DNA of 48,572 nucleotides. Source: Desulfobacteraceae bacterium (lineage in GTDB: Bacteria; Desulfobacterota; Desulfobacteria; Desulfobacterales; RPRI01). Numbering within the stretch: the first letter of the stretch is position 1; each line of letters begins with the position of its first letter. Positions 42,792-48,572 of the stretch are shown piece by piece. The notes below the pieces were generated by a model. The model was not told where the DNA came from. It made no database searches and was given only the letters and a program-made list of their open reading frames with translations. Location of the stretch: the NCBI GenBank assembly GCA_003818505.1, contig RPRI01000028.1, positions 1 through 48,572 of the forward strand. Direction: 5' to 3'. The position numbers and the translations under genes were made by a program.

Positions 42792-44250
42792 TGTATGTCA
42801 GAACTTCCAGCTTAGAGTTTTTCCATGAATCGGAGGGCAGGCCTGCCTTTGTGCAAAGATGTGAAAGAAAATCTTCAGGACGTTTCAGTTGTTCCCAAAC
42901 CTGAGGTAAAAAAGTTGCGCTTGCATGACCTTTCCGTATTATCACTCCGTCTATACCCGGGCGAAGTTTATTGATAAGATCTTCTCCGTTCTTGTATGCA
43001 AGCGGTTGCGGCTCGCTCAATATGCTGATTTCTATCTCGACCTTGTCGAATTCTTTTGCTGTTAGAGGTGAGAAGCGGAAATCATTGAATGCCGCGTTTA
43101 TGGCGTTTCGTTTAATTCCTTCAGGAATCGTTTCGTTTGCAGCAAGATTTCCGATGCAGCCTCTGAGCTGGTTACGGATTTTAAGGGTTACGAATGTGCC
43201 GCTCTTCCTCTGCAAATCCTTTTCAGCAATTTCTGATGCGGATATAATTTGCTCCTGTCTTGATTTTATTCCGAGTTCATCCGATATGGTTTTTCTCGCA
43301 AGCTTAAGAAGGATTTGTCCCTGTTTATCGTTCAGCCTGTTTGATAAATTTTCATTTTCCATAGTAGGCTCTCCATAAAAGGCAATTGATGCATATCCTA
43401 CAACCCTTGAGCGTTCTCCTGCCGTGTCTCCGCTGTTTGAATAGTGAATGAGAACCGGTTTCCATCTATATTTACCGGCAAGGCTCAAGATTGTAAGAAC
43501 AGGTATTTTACCGCATGCGCTGTTATCACGCTTAAGCAGCTTCTCTTTTTCGAGGTTAAGTATCATGCTAATTGTTTCTCTATCCCTCCCGACGGCCTCT
43601 TTATACGGGAGATAGTGTGAAAGATCCGAGCTTGCCACAAGAAATGTATTGTCATCGAGTATCGGGTCTATTGCGCCTGCGATTTTGTTGTAATCAGCTG
43701 ATCCGACAACAATTGGTACAATCTCGAATTTATTAAGATAAGTTTGCAGGAAGGGAAGAACGACTTCAAGTGAGTGTTCATTTTTATCCGAAACAGGTAT
43801 CAAATGGAATAGTTCTTTCTTGAGTCGAAGTTTTTCGGCATCCTTATGAAGCCTGACCGGGCCGAGCGGTGTTTCATATATGTCTGAATCGGATATTGCG
43901 CAGCCCGAAAAACCTACCCTGTGATCGGGTCCCATTAAAATTACTTTTGAAAATTGTTTTTCGGAAAGAACCATAGAAGCATGTGCTGCCGTCAGGCCTG
44001 AATAAATATAACCTGCATGCGGCAGGATAAGAGCCTTCAGTGATTTGCCGGAAGGAGCAGTAAAAGGCGTCTCTTTTGCTTTGGATGTAAGGATTCCTAT
44101 CGTTTGCTCGATTTGGGCTTTGTCGGAAGGATAAAAAGAACCGGCATAAGCTGGTTTTCGTATGTTTTCAGCAAGACAGGCCGAAGTTGACAAATAGAAT
44201 ATGAGGAAAAAAGCCGCCAGAAAAATAATAGATTTTGCTTTCAGCGTCAT
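42763..44250 (-). CDS. AmmeMemoRadiSam system fusion protein: exported Memo (B) and AMMECR1 (A) domains
   Basis: From the ATG at 44250 (AGGAAAG 7 bp upstream) this is 495 aa; an in-frame ATG 16 codons upstream would spoil the signal peptide. A Sec signal (LAAFFLIFYLSTSACLAEN) is followed by a Memo domain (about 25-290, with PHAGYIYSG and HEVVLPFLQTYL-like blocks), whose fold resembles extradiol dioxygenases with a metal site. The C-terminal AMMECR1 domain (about 320-490) has the signature LRGCIGN. The two domains are separate A and B proteins in many genomes and fused here. Export to the periplasm is predicted from the signal; the cleavage site is uncertain. Biochemical role is unknown. Confidence 0.9.
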   Translation of the reverse strand: MTLKAKSIIFLAAFFLIFYLSTSACLAENIRKPAYAGSFYPSDKAQIEQTIGILTSKAKETPFTAPSGKSLKALILPHAGYIYSGLTAAHASMVLSEKQFSKVILMGPDHRVGFSGCAISDSDIYETPLGPVRLHKDAEKLRLKKELFHLIPVSDKNEHSLEVVLPFLQTYLNKFEIVPIVVGSADYNKIAGAIDPILDDNTFLVASSDLSHYLPYKEAVGRDRETISMILNLEKEKLLKRDNSACGKIPVLTILSLAGKYRWKPVLIHYSNSGDTAGERSRVVGYASIAFYGEPTMENENLSNRLNDKQGQILLKLARKTISDELGIKSRQEQIISASEIAEKDLQRKSGTFVTLKIRNQLRGCIGNLAANETIPEGIKRNAINAAFNDFRFSPLTAKEFDKVEIEISILSEPQPLAYKNGEDLINKLRPGIDGVIIRKGHASATFLPQVWEQLKRPEDFLSHLCTKAGLPSDSWKNSKLEVLTYNVQYFEEEK

Positions 44251-44289
44251 CGCATCTTTCCTGTTTATAAAAGGTAAACCAATGCCTTT

Positions 44290-44318
44290 TAAATACAATG
44301 ATATATAGAAACTGTCAA
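44290..44318 (-). promoter_or_regulatory. Promoter of the AmmeMemoRadiSam operon
   Basis: On the minus strand, -35 TTGACA (44318-44313) and -10 TATTTA (44295-44290) are separated by 17 bp and lie about 40 bp upstream of the ATG at 44250. It is divergent from the AOR promoter at 44381. Confidence 0.75.
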
Positions 44319-44380
44319 ACTAAAATGTGCTCTTATTGATCTATGTGGCGAGATATTTTATTAACGATTTCAATCAATTC

Positions 44381-44409
44381 TTGACACATTAGAGTATATT
44401 TCCTATAAA
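44381..44409 (+). promoter_or_regulatory. Promoter of the aldehyde ferredoxin oxidoreductase gene
   Basis: -35 TTGACA (44381-44386), a 17-bp spacer and -10 TATAAA (44404-44409), close to the sigma-70 consensus, lie 100 bp upstream of the start codon. The AT-rich leader between them and the ATG contains no obvious dyad. Confidence 0.75.
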
Positions 44410-44508
44410 TCTAATTATACTGCAACCGCCAGTTAGGACATCTTTACAAGAGGAATAATGGATGCTCAATAAAGGGTATTATAACAAACTTATATATAAG
44501 AGGTAGTT

Positions 44509-46455
44509 ATGGCCGGAGGATATACAGGAAAGTATTGTGTCGTGGACCTTGGAAGCGGGCTGATAGACACTGTTGAGCCGGGAGATGCGTTTTACAAAAA
44601 ATATCTTGCCGGGTACGGCCTTGGGGCAGCAGTTATCATGGAAAGACAAAAACCCGGAACAGCGCCGCTTTCACCCGAAAGTCATCTTGGCTTTTGTTCC
44701 GGATTGCTTACCGGCTCAGGCGCATTTTTTTCGGGCCGGTTCATGGTTGTCGGAAAGTCCCCTCTTACCGGAGGCTGGGGGGATGCAAATGCCGGCGGAT
44801 TTTTTTCGCAGGAGCTGAAAAAAACCGGATATGACGCGGTTTTTTTCACCGGAAGATCTGAAAAGCCGGTCTGGGTATTCATATCGGATAATGGAATTGA
44901 AATTAAAGACGCCTCTTTACTTTGGGGAAAAGATATTACAGAGACTGAAGGTCTTATAAAAAAGGAACTGAATGATGATAAGGTCCAGATAGCTTCGATT
45001 GGAGAGAGCGGGGAGAAAATATCCCTTATTTCCGGAATTTCAACAGACAGTGGTCGTGTTGCCGCAAGGTCGGGTCTTGGCGCAGTGATGGGGAGTAAAA
45101 ATCTGAAGGCGTTTGCAGTAAGAGGAAAGAAAAAAATTCCTGTAGCTGATGCGGAAACGTTAAAGGAAATTAATAAAAAATTTATCAAAGACTATAAGAA
45201 ATCAAACATAGCCGACAGGCTGACCTTGCGGTTTATGAATTTATTCAGCCTGATCATTGCCAGAACCGGCATATCCGTTCCTGCCACTCCTTCTCTTGTC
45301 AGGGAGATTTATAAGAAATACGGGACTTCCGGTCTTACTGTTTATTCGGCCATGACCGGCGATATGCCTATCAAAAACTGGAGCGGTGTAGGCTACACAG
45401 ATTATGCCATTGAAAAAGCCGAGAAAAACTCGGATAAAAACGTGGTAAAATACCAGAAGCGCAAATATGCCTGTCAATCCTGTCCTCTTGGTTGCGGCGG
45501 AATTATTGATGTGGAAAGAGGGCGTTTTAAGGGTAAAAGCAGCCATAAGCCTGAATATGAAACACTCGGCGCTTTCGGTGGTCTTCTTTTAAATGACGAC
45601 CTTGATGCGATTATCGAACTGAATGAGATGTGCAACAGAGCCGGTATTGATACGATTTCAACAGGAGGAACGATAGCTTTTGCAATCGAGTGCTTTGAAA
45701 ACGGGATAATAGATGAAAAGACGACGGGTGGTCTGAAACTGGGTTGGGGAAAGACGGAAGAGATAATAAAACTTACGGAGATGATGATAAAGAGAGAAGG
45801 ATTTGGCGATATTCTTGCTGATGGAGTAAAAAAAGCAGCAGGGAAAATCGGAAAAGGCTCGGAACGATTTGCAATGCATGCGGGGGGCCAGGAGCTTCCG
45901 ATGCACGATTCGAGGCTGGACCCAGGGTTTGCAATTGCATATGAATGTGAGCCGACACCAGGCCGCCATACAATTTCGTGTTATCTTTATGCCGGCCTTT
46001 TTGGAGTAAAGAAGAAATTCCCCGAAGCGCGCCGTATGATAAAGAGCGCGGAAGGCAGGAGTTCAAAAAAAGTGAGGGGCTATGCTGCCGGCAGTTTTTA
46101 CATGCAGCTTGTAAACTGCACCGGTATGTGCATGTTTGGAGCTATAACCAGTTCTCTTCCTCTGGTTGAATATCTGAATGCTGTTACAGGCTGGAATCTT
46201 TCCGCCGATGAATATTTGAAGACCGGAGAACGCATACTGAATATCAGAAAAGCCTTTAATGTGAGGGAAGGAATAAAGCCTGCCGATCAAAAGCTCAGTG
46301 ACAGGGCTCTGGGTGCAATACCTCTTTCCGGAGGACCGCTTAAGGGTGTTACCGTGGATATGGAAAAAATCCGCGGGGAATTTTTTAAAACTGTCGGCTG
46401 GGATATAAATACAGGAGGGCCTACCGCAGAGAAAATGAAGGAGCTTGGAATATAA
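44509..46455 (+). CDS. Aldehyde ferredoxin oxidoreductase (tungsten-pterin family)
   Basis: The 648-aa protein belongs to the AOR family, which oxidises aldehydes to acids (or reduces acids) with ferredoxin, using a tungsten-bis-pterin and a 4Fe-4S cluster. The cluster ligands are C322-x2-C325-x3-C329 (CQSCPLGC), with the fourth Cys probably C541 in NCTGMCMFG. The N-terminal AOR_N domain (1-205) and GAVMGSKNLKA are present. The substrate could be aliphatic, aromatic or a thioester-derived aldehyde; neighbours do not decide. No cofactor or ferredoxin subunit gene is adjacent. Confidence 0.93.
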   Translation: MAGGYTGKYCVVDLGSGLIDTVEPGDAFYKKYLAGYGLGAAVIMERQKPGTAPLSPESHLGFCSGLLTGSGAFFSGRFMVVGKSPLTGGWGDANAGGFFSQELKKTGYDAVFFTGRSEKPVWVFISDNGIEIKDASLLWGKDITETEGLIKKELNDDKVQIASIGESGEKISLISGISTDSGRVAARSGLGAVMGSKNLKAFAVRGKKKIPVADAETLKEINKKFIKDYKKSNIADRLTLRFMNLFSLIIARTGISVPATPSLVREIYKKYGTSGLTVYSAMTGDMPIKNWSGVGYTDYAIEKAEKNSDKNVVKYQKRKYACQSCPLGCGGIIDVERGRFKGKSSHKPEYETLGAFGGLLLNDDLDAIIELNEMCNRAGIDTISTGGTIAFAIECFENGIIDEKTTGGLKLGWGKTEEIIKLTEMMIKREGFGDILADGVKKAAGKIGKGSERFAMHAGGQELPMHDSRLDPGFAIAYECEPTPGRHTISCYLYAGLFGVKKKFPEARRMIKSAEGRSSKKVRGYAAGSFYMQLVNCTGMCMFGAITSSLPLVEYLNAVTGWNLSADEYLKTGERILNIRKAFNVREGIKPADQKLSDRALGAIPLSGGPLKGVTVDMEKIRGEFFKTVGWDINTGGPTAEKMKELGI

Positions 46456-46542
46456 AAAGCCGGACATCGGACATAGAACTTCGAAGTCTGAAAAACCGAA
46501 AAGCCGTCGTCATGATTTATGGCCTCAAAAAACCGAGAATTC

Positions 46543-46673
46543 TAACGGCAAAGTTAAAAGCTCATTATGCAAGGCGCGCGAATCTTGAGGAATGAAGCGT
46601 ACATAGAAGTACGCTGCAATGACGAAAGGTGTAGCGCAACACAGCAGAATGAGCTTTTACAAAGCCGTCGTCA
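46543..46673 (-). repeat. Palindromic element R2, copy F (inverted orientation)
   Basis: On the minus strand it starts TGACGACGGCTTTGTAAAAG and ends CTTTGCCGTTAGA, with the GCGTAC...GTACGC core. The TGA at 46673-46671 is the stop codon of the polysaccharide-deacetylase gene. A related sequence, AAAGCCGTCGTCATGATTTA, recurs at 46499-46518, so a direct repeat of about 20 bp flanks the element and may reflect a second, degenerate end. Confidence 0.82.
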
Positions 46674-47465
46674 GGATTTGATTACTTCCGAGATATGAAC
46701 AAGCGATACGCTCTGGCCTGCCTGGCTTCCGCAAAAGGTCTTTATTGCCGATGCGGTTTCGGGAAATGGATGTCCTATCCCGACCGCCATCCCATGGTTT
46801 ATTGCATGAATTTTTAGCTTTAAAAGCTGATTAAGAATTGCCGATTCTTCCACTACATTGTCCAAAAATAGATTCCTGTGTGCCGCAGCCATCTTAAGAT
46901 ATTTTGCCGTTGCGAAACCTTTTGAATGGTTTGAGGTAAGGCTGTCAACGAAAAACATGTTTCTCTCTTTAACAGCACCTAATGCATGATACATTTTATC
47001 GGGCAATGCTGTAAATTTCGATCCCATATGATTGTTGATACCTGATGCAAAAGGAATCTCAGAGATGTTTTCTTCCATTACCCTCATAATGCGTTCTTTC
47101 CCGTCTCCGGCGTATAAAGCTCCAGGCCCAGGATCTATTGCAGAGTTGTAAGGTTCCATAGGCTGATGCAGCATTATTTCGTGACCGTTCTTTTTAATTT
47201 CCAATGACAGGTTTATCGAATTGGTAAGTCTGGGGAGTATTGAAAAGGTTATCGGAACACCGAGATCCAGGAATTGCCTTGCGCGGGAGATACTGTATCC
47301 GATGTCGTCGATTATGATTGCGATCCCTGCGGTTTGTTTTTTGTTACTTACTTCGAGTGCAAGTGCTTTCGAAAAAGAATTAAAGCCAAGCAGGCATGCA
47401 GCCGTCATGGCGGCACTATCCCGCAGAAACCCCCGTCTGTTAATATTTTTATCAAGATAAGACAT
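46671..47465 (-). CDS. Divergent polysaccharide deacetylase family protein (YibQ/DUF610) with Tat-like signal
   Basis: The 264-aa protein carries a twin-arginine motif (NRRGFLRDSA) followed by a hydrophobic stretch, then a deacetylase-like domain starting AIIIDDIGYS. FSILPRL, HEIMLHQPMEP and NNHMGSKFT are the family blocks of divergent polysaccharide deacetylases (NodB fold). These proteins are periplasmic and of unknown substrate; related genes often accompany cell-wall hydrolysis genes. The C-terminus ends at an R2 element that supplies the stop codon. Tat export is an inference from the motif. Confidence 0.87.
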   Translation of the reverse strand: MSYLDKNINRRGFLRDSAAMTAACLLGFNSFSKALALEVSNKKQTAGIAIIIDDIGYSISRARQFLDLGVPITFSILPRLTNSINLSLEIKKNGHEIMLHQPMEPYNSAIDPGPGALYAGDGKERIMRVMEENISEIPFASGINNHMGSKFTALPDKMYHALGAVKERNMFFVDSLTSNHSKGFATAKYLKMAAAHRNLFLDNVVEESAILNQLLKLKIHAINHGMAVGIGHPFPETASAIKTFCGSQAGQSVSLVHISEVIKS

Positions 47466-47536
47466 AACGTATTTTTTAAGATGAATTGTTATATAAAATG
47501 CCGGATATGCTGAGAATCTGATATAAAGCCGGGAAA

Positions 47537-47565
47537 TCTATACAATATATGGTGGTATATGTCAA
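47537..47565 (-). promoter_or_regulatory. Promoter of the polysaccharide-deacetylase gene
   Basis: On the minus strand, -35 TTGACA (47565-47560) and -10 TATAGA (47542-47537) are spaced by 17 bp. An inverted repeat (ACAATATAT near 47542 and ATATATTGT near 47577) spans the promoter and may be an operator. Confidence 0.7.
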
Positions 47566-47618
47566 ATAAAAACACTATATATTGTAAAAAAGATTGGCGG
47601 GAGTGAGGCCTATCGGAT

Positions 47619-47656
47619 AAAAAAGCCTCCTGAAATTATTTACAGGAGGCTTTTTT
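47619..47656 (-). terminator. Rho-independent terminator of the RecA/KaiC-type ATPase gene
   Basis: AAGCCTCCTG and CAGGAGGCTT form a perfect stem with a 10-nt loop. Read on the minus strand it is followed by a T-run (GGAGGCTTTTTT). It lies 25-60 bp beyond the stop of the gene at 47681-48400. A-runs on the other side could let it work in both directions. Confidence 0.88.
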
Positions 47657-47680
47657 GTAAATTTATATAAAAAGCAATCG

Positions 47681-48400
47681 TCAACTATGCCTTATCCAGT
47701 TGTTCTCCTGGATAAGCATTGTGGTCGGATTAAGCAAAAGTCCGTTAACACTTGAAGCTGATCTCACGCCTTTTAAAGCCTTCAGATTGATCTCTTTGCC
47801 TTCAGGCTGAATAGATATGACAGTATCGAAAAGATCATTTACATCATTAATCTGCGCCGGCAGTCCGCCGGGACCCATGGTATCCTCTCTATGTATGCGG
47901 ACTGTAAACCATGCTTTCAGAGAATTATTTTCTACGAATGTCTTCAGGTCGGATAGAGGCTCTCTTTGCGATTCATCAAAAGGAAGACCATCTATAAAAA
48001 TTAAATGGGGTCTGAAAATATTCTGCTCCATCAGGTCTGTCAGTCTTTCTTCAAGTTTAGGCACGCTGAATCCTTCAACCTCGAATGTCATTATAAATCT
48101 ATGAGGGAGCATATCCTCGAATATTTGTTCCTGATCTGCCAGACTGTATTGCAATGCGATGTTGCGGAAAACTTCCTTGTACCACAGGCCGACTTTTTTC
48201 ACAGGATCATTTAAGCTTATATGCAATACGTTTTTATTGCAAAGCAGGCTGTGTATCGCCAGTTGGATAAGAAGAGCCGTTTTCCCGACACCTGCACGCG
48301 CCATTACAGCTCCAAAACTGCCTTCAGGCATTATTTCTTCAGATTCACACCCTGTAAGTTTTCCCAACGGATGGTGGAGAATAAAACCTTTTTCAAGCAT
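47681..48400 (-). CDS. RecA/KaiC-type P-loop ATPase
   Basis: The 239-aa protein has Walker A ARAGVGKTAL (34-43) and Walker B LIFIDG (133-138), arranged as in RecA, KaiC and DnaB-like ATPases. The N-terminal strand and the FIDGLPFDESQREPLSDLKTF region suggest a stand-alone RecA-fold domain. No lid or DNA-binding extension is visible. It is transcribed alone, ended by an intrinsic terminator. Its role is unknown; a regulatory or motility-linked single-domain KaiC-like ATPase is possible. Confidence 0.78.
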   Translation of the reverse strand: MLEKGFILHHPLGKLTGCESEEIMPEGSFGAVMARAGVGKTALLIQLAIHSLLCNKNVLHISLNDPVKKVGLWYKEVFRNIALQYSLADQEQIFEDMLPHRFIMTFEVEGFSVPKLEERLTDLMEQNIFRPHLIFIDGLPFDESQREPLSDLKTFVENNSLKAWFTVRIHREDTMGPGGLPAQINDVNDLFDTVISIQPEGKEINLKALKGVRSASSVNGLLLNPTTMLIQENNWIRHS

Positions 48401-48447
48401 TTTATATACTCCTCTCTATATGATGTTTTGTTAAGTTATAATTGTTT

Positions 48448-48572
48448 AGAAGTCGTTTCAAAACCCCGACTGAGGTCTGATAGCTGTGTTGCAAGCCTCT
48501 TCAAAATGCTCACATACTACCGTGTATGCTGCGCTTTTTCATCGGCTTGCGCCTTGCTCTCAAACCTGATCC
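48448..48572 (+). repeat. Palindromic element, R2-like second family (cut by the window edge)
   Basis: GCAAGCC...CACATAC, then TACC, then GTGTATG...GGCTTGC form a large imperfect palindrome with the same layout as R2 (central dyad with flanking arms), but the sequence differs. It shares GCGCCTTGC with R2. The window ends before its right end is clear. Confidence 0.6.

Noticed and set aside
42763-44250. Memo-AMMECR1 fusion as a lipoprotein
   Set aside because: The sequence LSTSAC near the signal end has Thr at -3 where a lipobox needs Leu or similar. A Sec signal with cleavage near CLA-EN fits better, though it is not certain.
1-48572. CRISPR array, rRNA, tRNA, prophage or integrase
   Set aside because: The repeats are palindromic elements spread kilobases apart, not regularly spaced direct repeats with spacers. 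No tRNA-like cloverleaf, rRNA stretch, integrase or phage structural gene was recognised by eye; a tRNAscan and HMM search would be needed for certainty.

Overview
The window looks like a chromosomal segment of an anaerobic member of the former Deltaproteobacteria (Desulfobacterota, Desulfobacteraceae-like). This is an inference from gene content: a tungsten-type aldehyde ferredoxin oxidoreductase, an AmmeMemoRadiSam locus, CHASE2 cyclase and FecR proteins, a short ArgA-like acetyltransferase, several TTG starts, and dispersed 120-150 bp palindromic elements. No rRNA, tRNA, CRISPR array, integrase or transposase gene was recognised.

Layout. 1-4250: amino-acid ABC ATPase, GTPase Der, RarA. 4251-5036: NRDE/TANGO2-family protein. 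5184-13606: accessory island with a type IIG restriction-modification gene, hypothetical proteins, four toxin-antitoxin modules (BrnT/RHH, HicBA, VapBC, FitAB-like), three copies of a direct repeat and gene fragments. 13661-21463: housekeeping genes (thiolase, gyrA, gpsA, radC, pgk, plus two small unknown genes). 21897-23754: an unrecognised 353-aa protein and a GNAT acetyltransferase. 23938-31239: a possible surface-export and signalling locus made of a Slam-like TPR/beta-barrel protein, a secreted FecR protein with three barrel-like repeats, and a convergent CHASE2 adenylate/guanylate cyclase. 31475-33448: PBP1A. 33731-35941: a His-rich small protein, then acpP and fabF. 36166-38974: acyltransferase, enolase-superfamily enzyme, half-length asparaginase and SHOCT protein, apparently one operon. 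39002-44250 (minus): Memo-AMMECR1 fusion, membrane spermidine-synthase-like protein, Tat-signal radical SAM enzyme and MaoC hydratase, overlapping or nearly so. 44509-46455: aldehyde ferredoxin oxidoreductase, divergent from that operon. 46671-48400 (minus): Tat-signal divergent polysaccharide deacetylase and a RecA/KaiC-type ATPase.

Most notable. (1) The Slam-like/FecR-barrel/CHASE2 locus could be a non-lipidated Slam-type secretion system with an unusual cargo. (2) The exported-looking AmmeMemoRadiSam operon has a polytopic aminopropyltransferase-like protein embedded in it. (3) A MITE-like palindromic element of about 151 bp sits inside a FitAB-type toxin-antitoxin operon, where an 8-bp target duplication exactly duplicates the toxin start; other copies supply the stop codons of neighbouring genes. 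(4) Toxin-antitoxin cassettes are bounded by direct repeats, one of which carries the 3' end of a deleted vapC.
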